In this document: in pieces, positions 53,243 to 60,853 of the stretch | Layout: every line of letters starts with the position of its first letter | Numbering within the stretch: the first letter of the stretch is position 1 | Source: Lelliottia jeotgali | GTDB lineage: Bacteria; Pseudomonadota; Gammaproteobacteria; Enterobacterales; Enterobacteriaceae | Direction of reading: 5' to 3' | NCBI GenBank assembly: GCA_002271215.1 | Contig: CP018628.1 | Span: forward strand, 434,001 to 498,000 | DNA length: 64,000 nucleotides | The notes under the pieces: model-generated | Seen by the model: only the letters and a program-made list of their open reading frames with translations | Database searches by the model: none | Told to the model about the DNA's origin: nothing | Program-made: the position numbers and the translations under genes

Positions 53243-53268
53243 CAAAAAAGCCCCGACTCGCGGGGCTT
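53243..53268 (-). terminator. Terminator of ppa
   Basis: AAGCCCCG (53248-53255) and CGGGGCTT (53261-53268) form the stem; the A run at 53244-53249 gives the T tract on the minus strand. Confidence 0.9.
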
Positions 53269-53285
53269 AGCATAGGGCGTAAGAA

Positions 53286-53816
53286 TTACTTCTTAGCGGC
53301 GCGCTCGAAGGACGCAACGATTTCAGCTTTCGCTGCTTCAGCGTTGTCCCAGCCGTCAACTTTAACCCATTTGCCTTTTTCGAGATCTTTATAGTGCTCG
53401 AAGAAGTGAGTGATCTGCGCTTTCAGCAGTTCTGGCAGGTCGTTCACATCTTTGATGTGATCGTACTCTTTGCTCAGTTTAGTGTGCGGAACGGCAACCA
53501 GTTTCGCATCTTCACCGGCTTCGTCGGTCATTTTCAGTACGCCAACCGGACGGCAGCGAACCACAGAACCTGGGGCCAGTGGGTACGGAGTTGGGACCAG
53601 AACGTCTACCGGGTCACCGTCCAGAGACAGGGTGTGGTTGATGTAACCGTAGTTGCACGGATAGAACATCGCGGTGGACATGAAACGGTCAACGAACAGC
53701 GCACCGGTGTCTTTGTCGATTTCGTATTTGATAGGATCTGCGTTGGCCGGGATTTCGATAACAACGTAGATGTCTTCCGGCAGTTCTTTACCCGCAGGGA
53801 CGTTGAGTAAGCTCAT
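53286..53816 (-). CDS. ppa: Inorganic pyrophosphatase Ppa
   Basis: Family I soluble pyrophosphatase hydrolyses PPi and drives biosynthetic reactions; a housekeeping cytoplasmic hexamer. The 176 residues match E. coli. Active-site motifs are [15 protein letters not shown] and the signature [14 protein letters not shown] with its three metal-binding aspartates, plus KEYDHIKDV. The start has a GAC-type weak site but full family match. The terminator lies close behind the stop codon. Confidence 0.98.
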   Translation of the reverse strand: MSLLNVPAGKELPEDIYVVIEIPANADPIKYEIDKDTGALFVDRFMSTAMFYPCNYGYINHTLSLDGDPVDVLVPTPYPLAPGSVVRCRPVGVLKMTDEAGEDAKLVAVPHTKLSKEYDHIKDVNDLPELLKAQITHFFEHYKDLEKGKWVKVDGWDNAEAAKAEIVASFERAAKK

Positions 53817-53976
53817 GTGAGTGTCCTATGTGTATGCTAAACAAGTGGCGAGTATTATAGCCAACTCGCGCTGAAAGTCTCCGCCTGTTTTCATTCTCAT
53901 CCGCATCCCCGCGCCATTTTCAGAACCTTTCCATGACAGGAAAATCCATAAACTCAGCCGCATATTTAATGGGCGA

Positions 53977-53992
53977 ATGAAAGCGATTACAA
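53977..53992. promoter_or_regulatory. GalR/GalS-like operator upstream of ytfQ
   Basis: ATGAAAGCGATTACAA agrees with the GalR consensus GTGKAANCGNTTNCAC at all but three of 16 positions. It lies about 130 bp before ytfQ. Control of a galactofuranose transporter by galactose repressors is plausible; not proven. Confidence 0.45.
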
Positions 53993-54030
53993 ACTTGTGA
54001 TTAACGTTTTATTCACTTTTCCGAAGTGTG

Positions 54031-54051
54031 ATGTAACGCAATCCGTTACAT
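54031..54051. promoter_or_regulatory. Perfect inverted repeat upstream of ytfQ
   Basis: ATGTAACG-CAATC-CGTTACAT is a perfect 8-5-8 inverted repeat between the GalR-like site and a TATAGT -10 (54063-54068). It is a strong candidate operator, but I cannot name its regulator. The 306-bp ppa-ytfQ gap has no gene. Confidence 0.55.
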
Positions 54052-54122
54052 ATTCCATTGGCTATAGTTTTTTCGCAGAACATCTTTTGACCAACAATAA
54101 CCTGGGCTACGAGGGCATCATT

Positions 54123-55079
54123 ATGTGGAAGCGCTTACTTCTTGTCACAGCAGTTTCGGCAGCCATGTCGTCTATGGCGATGGCCGCACCATTAACCGTC
54201 GGTTTTTCACAGGTCGGATCGGAATCTGGCTGGCGAGCGGCTGAAACCAACGTCGCGAAAAGCGAGGCCCAAAAGCGCGGTATCACGCTGAAAATCGCCG
54301 ATGGCCAGCAAAAACAGGAAAACCAGATCAAAGCGGTGCGTTCGTTTATCGCCCAGGGCGTTGACGCCATTTTCATCGCGCCGGTGGTGGCGACAGGCTG
54401 GGAACCGGTGCTGAAAGAAGCCAAAGACGCTGAAATTCCGGTGTTCCTGCTCGACCGTTCCATTGATGTAAAAGACAAATCTCTCTATATGACCACCGTC
54501 ACCGCTAACAACGTGCTCGAAGGGCAGCTGATCGGTGACTGGCTGATTAAGCAGGTCGATGGCAAGCCGTGTAACGTTGTGGAGCTGCAGGGCACCGTCG
54601 GCGCGAGCGTGGCAATCGACCGTAAGAAAGGCTTTGCGGAAGCCATCGCCAAAGCGCCAAACATCAAAATCATCCGTTCTCAGTCCGGTGACTTTACCCG
54701 CAGCAAAGGTAAAGAGGTTATGGAGAGCTTCATCAAGGCTGAGAACAACGGCAAAAATATCTGCATGGTTTACGCCCATAACGACGACATGGTGATCGGT
54801 GCGATTCAGGCGATCAAAGAAGCGGGCCTGAAACCGGGCAAAGATATCCTCACCGGCTCTATCGACGGCGTGCCGGATATCTATAAAGCGATGATCGACG
54901 GCGAAGCGAACGCCAGCGTCGAGCTAACGCCAAACATGGCCGGTCCGGCGTTTGATGCTCTTGAGAAATTCAAGAAAGACGGCACCAAACCTGAACAGCT
55001 GACCATCACTAAATCTACCCTCTACCTGCCAGACACGGCGAAAGAAGAGTTAGAGAAGAAGAAAAACATGGGCTACTAA
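54123..55079 (+). CDS. ytfQ: YtfQ, galactofuranose-binding periplasmic protein
   Basis: YtfQ is the substrate-binding protein of the ytfQ-ytfR-ytfT-yjfF ABC importer, which takes up galactofuranose. The start at 54123 (MWKRLLLVTAVSAAMSSMAMA) is a signal peptide and gives 318 residues as in E. coli; the longer frame to 53997 has no support. The LacI-type periplasmic fold includes VGFSQVGSESGWRAAET, VDAIFIAPVVATGWEPVLK, NDDMVIGAIQAIKEAG and GSIDGVPDIYKAM. A REP pair between ytfQ and ytfR can stabilise the ytfQ mRNA to give more binding protein than transporter. Confidence 0.96.
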   Translation: MWKRLLLVTAVSAAMSSMAMAAPLTVGFSQVGSESGWRAAETNVAKSEAQKRGITLKIADGQQKQENQIKAVRSFIAQGVDAIFIAPVVATGWEPVLKEAKDAEIPVFLLDRSIDVKDKSLYMTTVTANNVLEGQLIGDWLIKQVDGKPCNVVELQGTVGASVAIDRKKGFAEAIAKAPNIKIIRSQSGDFTRSKGKEVMESFIKAENNGKNICMVYAHNDDMVIGAIQAIKEAGLKPGKDILTGSIDGVPDIYKAMIDGEANASVELTPNMAGPAFDALEKFKKDGTKPEQLTITKSTLYLPDTAKEELEKKKNMGY

Positions 55080-55100
55080 GGCCTCTCAGCCAGGAAAAAT

Positions 55101-55173
55101 GCCGGGTGGCGCTGCGCTTACCCGGCCTACATTACGCATTTTTGTAGGCCGGATAAGCGTAGCGCCATCCGGC
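55101..55173. repeat. BIME inside the ytfQRT operon
   Basis: GCCGGGTGGCGCTGCGC...CCCGGCCTACA and the inverted TGTAGGCCGGATAAGCG...GCCATCCGGC sit between ytfQ and ytfR. Intercistronic REPs after a binding-protein gene, as in malE-malF, are known to protect the upstream mRNA. Confidence 0.85.
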
Positions 55174-55190
55174 GTGATGCAGGGGGAATC

Positions 55191-56693
55191 ATGACTCAAG
55201 AACAACACCAGGAAATCCTCCGAACCGAAGGATTAAGCAAATTCTTCCCCGGCGTGAAAGCGCTGGATAACGTTGATTTCAGCCTGCGTCGCGGTGAAAT
55301 TATGGCGCTGCTCGGTGAAAATGGCGCCGGGAAATCGACGCTGATCAAAGCGTTAACCGGCGTGTACCACGCCGATCGCGGCACCATTTTTCTTGAAGGC
55401 AACGCCATCTCCCCGAAAAATACCGCGCACGCTCAGCAACTGGGCATCGGGACGGTTTACCAGGAAGTAAACCTGCTGCCAAACATGTCGGTGGCGGATA
55501 ATCTGTTTATTGGTCGTGAGCCGCGTCGCTTCGGCCTGCTGCGCCGAAAAGAGATGGAGGCGCGCGCCACCAAACTGATGGAATCCTACGGTTTTTCCCT
55601 CGACGTGCGCGAGCCGCTGAACCGCTTTTCGGTGGCGATGCAGCAGATTGTCGCCATTTGCCGGGCGATCGATCTCTCTGCCAAAGTGCTGATCCTCGAC
55701 GAACCCACCGCCAGCCTCGATACCCAGGAAGTGGAAATGCTGTTTACCCTGATGCGCCAGTTGCGCGATCAGGGCGTTAGTCTGATTTTCGTCACCCACT
55801 TCCTCGATCAGGTTTATCAGGTCAGCGATCGCATTACGGTTCTGCGCAACGGCAGTTTTGTCGGCTGTCGCGAAACCCGCGAGCTGCCGCAGATCGAGCT
55901 GGTCAAAATGATGCTGGGCCGCGAGCTGGACACCCATGCGCTCCAGCGGGCGGGCCGGACTCTGTTGAGCGACAAACCCGTCGCCGCGTTCAAAGATTTT
56001 GGCAAAAAAGGCATCATCACCCCGTTCAACCTGGAGGTGCGCCCAGGCGAAATCGTCGGTCTGGCGGGTCTGTTAGGATCGGGACGTACTGAAACCGCCG
56101 AGGTGATCTTTGGCATCAAACCAGCCGACAGCGGCAGTGCGACGATTAAAGGCAAACCGCAAACGTTGAGTTCGCCGCATCGGGCCTCCTGTCTGGGAAT
56201 TGGTTTTTGTCCGGAAGACCGCAAAACCGACGGCATCATTGCCGCCGCCTCGGTGCGCGAAAATATCGTGCTGGCGTTACAGGCCCAGCGCGGCTGGCTG
56301 CGGCCAATCCCTAAGCGCGAGCAGGTCGCCATTGCCGAGCGTTTTATTCGCCAGCTCGGCATTCGCACCCCCAGCACCGAGCAGCCGATTGAGTTCCTCT
56401 CCGGTGGCAACCAGCAAAAAGTGCTGCTCTCCCGCTGGCTGCTAACCAAACCGCAGTTCCTGATCCTCGATGAGCCGACACGCGGCATCGACGTCGGCGC
56501 GCACGCCGAAATTATTCGCCTGATCGAAACGCTGTGCGCTGACGGTCTGGCGCTGCTGGTCATCTCCTCCGAGCTTGAAGAGCTGGTGGGATACGCCGAT
56601 CGCGTGATAATCATGCGCGATCGTAAGCAGGTGGCAGAGATCCCGCTGGATGAACTCTCGGTTCCGGCGATCATGAATGCCATCGCGGCATAA
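55191..56693 (+). CDS. ytfR: YtfR, galactofuranose ABC transporter ATPase
   Basis: A 500-residue double ABC protein of the sugar-importer type (RbsA-like). The first cassette has Walker A GENGAGKST (residues 43-51) and Walker B LILDEPTASLD. Its signature region (NRFSVAMQQ) is degenerate, and the second cassette has a degenerate Walker A (GLLGSGRTE) but a full signature LSGGNQQKV and LILDEPTRGID. This complementary pattern is normal for the family. The ATG has AGGGGGAATC. ytfT follows after 10 bp. Confidence 0.96.
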   Translation: MTQEQHQEILRTEGLSKFFPGVKALDNVDFSLRRGEIMALLGENGAGKSTLIKALTGVYHADRGTIFLEGNAISPKNTAHAQQLGIGTVYQEVNLLPNMSVADNLFIGREPRRFGLLRRKEMEARATKLMESYGFSLDVREPLNRFSVAMQQIVAICRAIDLSAKVLILDEPTASLDTQEVEMLFTLMRQLRDQGVSLIFVTHFLDQVYQVSDRITVLRNGSFVGCRETRELPQIELVKMMLGRELDTHALQRAGRTLLSDKPVAAFKDFGKKGIITPFNLEVRPGEIVGLAGLLGSGRTETAEVIFGIKPADSGSATIKGKPQTLSSPHRASCLGIGFCPEDRKTDGIIAAASVRENIVLALQAQRGWLRPIPKREQVAIAERFIRQLGIRTPSTEQPIEFLSGGNQQKVLLSRWLLTKPQFLILDEPTRGIDVGAHAEIIRLIETLCADGLALLVISSELEELVGYADRVIIMRDRKQVAEIPLDELSVPAIMNAIAA

Positions 56694-56703
56694 GGAGTCA
56701 ATC

Positions 56704-57729
56704 GTGATGCCCCGTTCTCTTCCCCAGCCAGGCGAATCCAGGCGCCGCGTTAACTGGCCCACCGGCACGCCGCAGATCGTGGCACTGCTGCTGGTGCTGG
56801 TGGTGGATAGCCTCGTTGCGCCGCATTTCTTCCAGATTATTTTGCAGGATGGACGGCTTTTCGGTAGCCCCATCGATATTCTAAACCGCGCCGCACCGGT
56901 GGCGCTGTTGGCAATTGGCATGACGCTGGTGATTGCTACTGGCGGGATCGATTTGTCCGTCGGCGCGACGATGGCCATCGCGGGCGCGACAGCCGCCTCG
57001 ATGACGGTTGCCGGACACAGTCTGCCGGTTGTGATTTTAGCGGCACTAGGGACCGGCGTACTGGCGGGCCTGTGGAATGGAATTCTGGTCTCGCTTCTGA
57101 AGATCCAGCCGTTCGTCGCCACCTTAATTCTGATGGTGGCCGGACGCGGCGTGGCGCAGTTGATTACCTCCGGGCAGATCGTCACCTTCGACTCTCCGCA
57201 GCTGGCGTGGTTCGGCAGCGGCAGGCTGCTGCTGTTTCCGACGCCGGTGATCATTGCCCTGGTGACGCTTGTCGTGTTCTGGCTGTTCACCCGTAAAACG
57301 GCGCTGGGGATGTTTATCGAAGCCGTGGGGATCAACATTCGCGCCGCGAAAAATGCGGGGGTCAGCACCCGGATGGTGGTGATGCTGACCTACGTCCTGA
57401 GCGGGGTCTGCGCGGCCATTGCCGGGATTATTGTCGCCGCTGATATTCGCGGTGCCGATGCCAATAATGCCGGATTGTGGCTGGAGCTGGACGCGATTCT
57501 GGCGGTGGTGATTGGCGGCGGATCGCTGATGGGCGGGCGCTTTAACCTGCTGCTGTCGGTGATTGGCGCGCTGATTATCCAGGGGATGAACACCGGTATT
57601 TTGCTCTCTGGCTTCCAGCCGGAGCTGAATCAGGTGGTCAAAGCGGTGGTTGTGCTCTGCGTACTGATTGTCCAGTCGTCGCGCTTTATTAGCATCATCA
57701 AGGGGATACGCGGCCATGATAAAACGTAA
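56704..57729 (+). CDS. ytfT: YtfT, galactofuranose ABC transporter permease
   Basis: A 341-residue inner-membrane permease of the RbsC-like family. The GTG start at 56704 is spaced best from TAAGGAG and gives the E. coli length; the ATG at 56707 is the alternative. Helical segments carry the family pattern GMTLVIATGGIDLSVGATMA, GLWNGILVSLLKIQPFVATL and the loop EAVGINIRAAKNAGVSTR, where the ATPase docks. It overlaps yjfF by 14 bp, so the two are coupled. Confidence 0.96.
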   Translation: MMPRSLPQPGESRRRVNWPTGTPQIVALLLVLVVDSLVAPHFFQIILQDGRLFGSPIDILNRAAPVALLAIGMTLVIATGGIDLSVGATMAIAGATAASMTVAGHSLPVVILAALGTGVLAGLWNGILVSLLKIQPFVATLILMVAGRGVAQLITSGQIVTFDSPQLAWFGSGRLLLFPTPVIIALVTLVVFWLFTRKTALGMFIEAVGINIRAAKNAGVSTRMVVMLTYVLSGVCAAIAGIIVAADIRGADANNAGLWLELDAILAVVIGGGSLMGGRFNLLLSVIGALIIQGMNTGILLSGFQPELNQVVKAVVVLCVLIVQSSRFISIIKGIRGHDKT

Positions 57730-58717
57730 CTTACCGCTCATGATCACCCTGGGCGTCTTTGTGCTGGGCTATCTCTATTGCCTGACGCAATTCCCCGGTT
57801 TCGCCTCGACGCGTGTGATTTGCAACATTCTGACTGATAACGCCTTTCTGGGGATTATCGCTGTCGGCATGACCTTCGTGATCCTTTCCGGCGGGATCGA
57901 TCTCTCCGTCGGGTCGGTGATTGCCTTTACCGGCGTGTTCCTCGCCAAAGCGATTGGGTTCTGGGGGATCTCGCCGCTGCTGGCTTTCCCGCTGGTGCTG
58001 GTGATGGGCTGCGCGTTTGGTGCGTTTATGGGCCTGCTGATTGATGCTCTGAAAATCCCCGCGTTTATCATTACCCTCGCCGGGATGTTTTTCCTGCGTG
58101 GTGTGAGTTATCTGGTATCGGAAGAGTCGATCCCAATCAACCATCCGATCTACGACACTCTCTCCAGCCTGGCGTGGAAAATCCCCGGTGGCGGTCGTCT
58201 GAGCGCGATGGGCCTGCTGATGCTCGGCGTGGTGGTGATCGGCATGTTCCTTGCGCACCGTACCCGTTTTGGCAACCAGGTCTACGCTATCGGCGGCAGC
58301 GCGACATCGGCAAATCTGATGGGGATCTCCACCCGCAGCACCACGATCCGCATTTACATGCTATCAACGGGGCTGGCGACCCTGGCGGGAATTGTCTTCT
58401 CGATCTATACCCAGGCGGGCTACGCGCTGGCGGGCGTGGGCGTTGAACTGGACGCGATTGCCTCGGTGGTGATTGGCGGCACGCTCTTGAGCGGCGGCGT
58501 TGGAACGGTACTCGGCACGCTGTTTGGTGTGGCGATCCAGGGGCTGATTCAGACCTACATTAACTTCGACGGGACGCTCAGCTCCTGGTGGACCAAAATC
58601 GCGATTGGCGTTTTGCTGTTCATCTTTATCGCGCTCCAGCGTGGTCTGACGGTACTGTGGGAAAATCGCCTCAGCTCGCCGGTGACGCGGGTGAGCACCA
58701 CAACGCTCAACAGATAA
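57716..58717 (+). CDS. yjfF: YjfF, galactofuranose ABC transporter permease
   Basis: The second, partner permease (333 residues; about 331 in E. coli). The start at 57716 (MIKRNLPLMITLG) follows AAGGGGATA and lies inside the ytfT end. Family patterns are GMTFVILSGGIDLSVGSVIA, LIDALKIPAFIITLAGMFF and AIGGSATSANLMGISTR. Last gene of the transporter operon. In E. coli the next gene is fbp, but here a chemoreceptor and a small LysR-type gene intervene. Confidence 0.96.
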   Translation: MIKRNLPLMITLGVFVLGYLYCLTQFPGFASTRVICNILTDNAFLGIIAVGMTFVILSGGIDLSVGSVIAFTGVFLAKAIGFWGISPLLAFPLVLVMGCAFGAFMGLLIDALKIPAFIITLAGMFFLRGVSYLVSEESIPINHPIYDTLSSLAWKIPGGGRLSAMGLLMLGVVVIGMFLAHRTRFGNQVYAIGGSATSANLMGISTRSTTIRIYMLSTGLATLAGIVFSIYTQAGYALAGVGVELDAIASVVIGGTLLSGGVGTVLGTLFGVAIQGLIQTYINFDGTLSSWWTKIAIGVLLFIFIALQRGLTVLWENRLSSPVTRVSTTTLNR

Positions 58718-58739
58718 CGTCCTGAATTTGCTTAAAGTG

Positions 58740-58766
58740 TAAACTTTTTCCGGTAGCGGTCGATAA
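58740..58766 (+). promoter_or_regulatory. Sigma-28 (FliA)-type promoter of the third chemoreceptor
   Basis: TAAACTTT, an 11-nt spacer and GTCGATAA match the FliA consensus TAAAGTTT-N11-GCCGATAA with one mismatch in each element. Transcription would start near 58773, inside the 5' region described in the next entry. Confidence 0.8.
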
Positions 58767-58803
58767 CCTTTATTTCTGTCCAGAAATATCTCGCTACCGG
58801 AAA
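58747..58803 (+). promoter_or_regulatory. Nested inverted repeat over the receptor promoter and ribosome site
   Basis: TTTCCGGTAGCG (58747-58758) is a perfect 12-bp inverted match of CGCTACCGGAAA (58792-58803). Inside lies an 8-bp hairpin TATTTCTG-TC-CAGAAATA (58771-58788). The left arm is the sigma-28 spacer plus the last -35 base; the right arm contains the ribosome-binding GGAAA, 8 bases before the ATG. A read-through mRNA would pair the two arms and hide the ribosome site, whereas sigma-28 mRNA would lack the left arm. Confidence 0.6.
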
Positions 58804-58810
58804 TAACATC

Positions 58811-60379
58811 ATGCTGAAAACGCTATCGATTCGTACCGGCTTGCTTTCGTTACTGGCCGTTATGACCCTTCTGCTGCTGATTGTCAGCGGCATTGGCATT
58901 TATGCCCTCACACAGAGTTCCTCTTCTTTACAGCGCATTAATCACCTTCAGGGTGAGCAGATGGTGCAGCTCAACGCGGGTTACACCCTGATTTTGCGCG
59001 CCCGTAACGAAGCGGGTCAGGCCGTTCGACTCATGGAAATCGGTATGCTAGACGATGCCGCCAAATCCGTGCAGAACATCAATCGCGAAGTCGCTCAGGC
59101 GCAAAAAACGCTGAAAGGCGTGATCGACGGCGGCATTGAGAACCCGAAAGGGCAGCAACTGCTGGACAAAGTGGCGGCAAGTTTTGCCACCTATAACGCC
59201 GAAGGGATCACTCCGATGGTGGCCGCGCTGAACCAACAGAGCGCCGATACCTATTACGATCTGCTGGAGAATAAGCTGATCCCGGTCGCGCGTCAGTTTG
59301 ATAACGACATGCAAGCGTTCCAGTCGTGGAGCGAAAAGCGCGGGAAATCGGAAGTGAAAGCGGTGCAGTCGAGCAAAAACCGGGTGATGATGCTGATCGT
59401 GATCGCCGCCCTGCTCACCGCCGGGATCATCGTTCTGGCCTGGCTTTCTCTGCGCAATATGCTGCTTAAACCGCTTCTGGCGTCGATTGCTCAGCTGGAA
59501 CACGTGGCGGCAGGCGATCTGACACACAGCCTGAACGAACCGACCAGCCAGGAATTTAACCGCCTGAATGCGGCGATCGAAGAGATGCGCCAGTCGCTGA
59601 TGGGCTCGGTCATGCGCGTGCGCGATGCCAGCTCGCAAATTGATACAGGCAGCCGCGAGTTGACCGCCGGAAACATGAATCTGGCCCAGCGCACGGAATC
59701 CACGGCGACCTCCCTTGAGCAGACGGCAGCGAGTATGGAAGAGATCACCGCCACCGTGAAGCAGAACGCCGATAACGCCGAACAGGCGCACCAGATGGCG
59801 AAAAGCGTCTCGGATACCGCCGATCACGGCAGCGAAATGGTGTGCTACGTAATTGAAAAAATGCGCGATATCTCAGGCAGCTCGGCGCGCATCGCAGACA
59901 TCCTGAGCGTGATTGACGGCATTGCTTTCCAGACGAACATTCTGGCGCTCAATGCTTCGGTCGAAGCAGCGCGCGCGGGAGAGCAGGGGCGTGGGTTTGC
60001 GGTGGTCGCCGGAGAAGTGCGTAACCTCGCCAGTCGCAGCGCCGATGCGGCGAAAGAGATTCGTACGCTAATCAGTGATTCCCAGACTCACGTCAACGAA
60101 GGCAGCGAGCTGGCGCAGCAGGCTGGCGAAACGATGGATGAAATCGCCACCGAAGTGCTGCGCATGACCAAACTGATGCGTGAGATCGCCAACGCGTCTC
60201 TGGAGCAGAGCCGTGGTATTGAGCAGGTGAATATCGCGGTCAATCAGATGGACGAAACCGCGCAGCAAAATGCTGCGCTGGTACAACAATCTTCCGCTGC
60301 GACCCGCTCTCTGGAAGAGCAATCGCGCGAGCTGATTGAAGCCATGTCGTCGTTTAAATTATCGGCCCAAACGGCCTAA
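58811..60379 (+). CDS. Methyl-accepting chemotaxis protein next to the galactofuranose transporter
   Basis: A 522-residue chemoreceptor. TM1 is about residues 10-32, a four-helix-type periplasmic domain spans 33-190, TM2 192-213, then HAMP and a signalling hairpin with [20 protein letters not shown]. The last helix ends LSAQTA with no NWETF pentapeptide, so it is a low-abundance type lacking the CheR tether. The usual AAV of the hairpin tip reads ASV. It follows yjfF by about 90 bp with its own sigma-28 promoter. The neighbourhood suggests it could sense the YtfQ-sugar complex, in the way Trg senses ribose- and galactose-binding proteins; this is inference. E. coli has no gene here. Confidence 0.93.
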   Translation: MLKTLSIRTGLLSLLAVMTLLLLIVSGIGIYALTQSSSSLQRINHLQGEQMVQLNAGYTLILRARNEAGQAVRLMEIGMLDDAAKSVQNINREVAQAQKTLKGVIDGGIENPKGQQLLDKVAASFATYNAEGITPMVAALNQQSADTYYDLLENKLIPVARQFDNDMQAFQSWSEKRGKSEVKAVQSSKNRVMMLIVIAALLTAGIIVLAWLSLRNMLLKPLLASIAQLEHVAAGDLTHSLNEPTSQEFNRLNAAIEEMRQSLMGSVMRVRDASSQIDTGSRELTAGNMNLAQRTESTATSLEQTAASMEEITATVKQNADNAEQAHQMAKSVSDTADHGSEMVCYVIEKMRDISGSSARIADILSVIDGIAFQTNILALNASVEAARAGEQGRGFAVVAGEVRNLASRSADAAKEIRTLISDSQTHVNEGSELAQQAGETMDEIATEVLRMTKLMREIANASLEQSRGIEQVNIAVNQMDETAQQNAALVQQSSAATRSLEEQSRELIEAMSSFKLSAQTA

Positions 60380-60389
60380 CTAAAATAAG

Positions 60390-60416
60390 CCCTGACGCAT
60401 AATGCGTCGGGGTTTA
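60390..60416 (+). terminator. Terminator-like hairpin after the third receptor
   Basis: CCCTGACGCA (60390-60399) pairs with TGCGTCGGGG (60403-60412), with one G-T pair, around loop TAA, followed by a short T-rich tail. It separates the receptor from the convergent LysR-type gene. Confidence 0.7.
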
Positions 60417-60707
60417 TACTTCCGCAGTATTCACCGCACCAATATTTTGATGAATATCCGCCATTAAATTTTCCAGCGAATTTGTCAGCTGTAATGCTTT
60501 TTGCGTGGGCTCAAGATATAAACCTTTACGAATAAATAACGGCTCATCAAAAAGTTGATTAAAACGTTTTAACGCCAGGCTCACCGCCGGGCGCGACATG
60601 TCCAGACGCACGGAGGCTTTCGCCATGCTGCCGCAGCGGACAATCTCAATAAAAACAGGAATAAGATTTAAATCGATACCGGTGTTTGCACGAGAATAAT
60701 TTTGCAT
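60414..60707 (-). CDS. LysR-type DNA-binding domain protein without effector domain
   Basis: A 97-residue protein that is only the N-terminal winged helix of a LysR-type regulator (DLNLIPVFIEIVRCGSMAKAS, MSRPAVSLALKRFNQLFDEP, FIRKGLYLEPTQKA), resembling the LeuO/NodD branch. The usual ~200-residue effector-binding domain is absent: the frame stops at 60414, and only about 35 bp separate it from the chemoreceptor. A GTG at 60719 is a possible longer start, but GGAG would be too close. It may be a remnant of a full regulator or a dedicated short DNA-binding protein or dominant-negative partner. Neighbours: chemoreceptor (convergent) and fbp. Confidence 0.7.
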   Translation of the reverse strand: MQNYSRANTGIDLNLIPVFIEIVRCGSMAKASVRLDMSRPAVSLALKRFNQLFDEPLFIRKGLYLEPTQKALQLTNSLENLMADIHQNIGAVNTAEV

Positions 60708-60790
60708 CGTGACGGTCACTCCTCTGAATAAAATTTAACTGTTCAGAATAATGCGTGAGTGGCCGGGAAGATTAAAGCGCCATTTTTATA

Positions 60791-60820
60791 TTCATTTATA
60801 CGGTAAAATATATAAATGAA
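60791..60820. repeat. AT-rich inverted repeat upstream of the LysR-type gene
   Basis: TTCATTTATA (60791-60800) and TATAAATGAA (60811-60820) are perfect 10-bp arms with a 10-bp spacer. It lies about 85 bp upstream of the LysR-type start and beside the fbp terminator, so it is a candidate operator. No T-N11-A core is evident. Confidence 0.5.
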
Positions 60821-60841
60821 AAGAGGGAGCGATGCTCCCTC
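60819..60841 (-). terminator. Terminator of fbp
   Basis: GAGGGAGC (60823-60830) and GCTCCCTC (60834-60841) form a stem with a GAT loop; on the minus strand TTTTC follows. It ends fbp. Confidence 0.8.
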
Positions 60842-60853
60842 AGAGTAAAAGCG

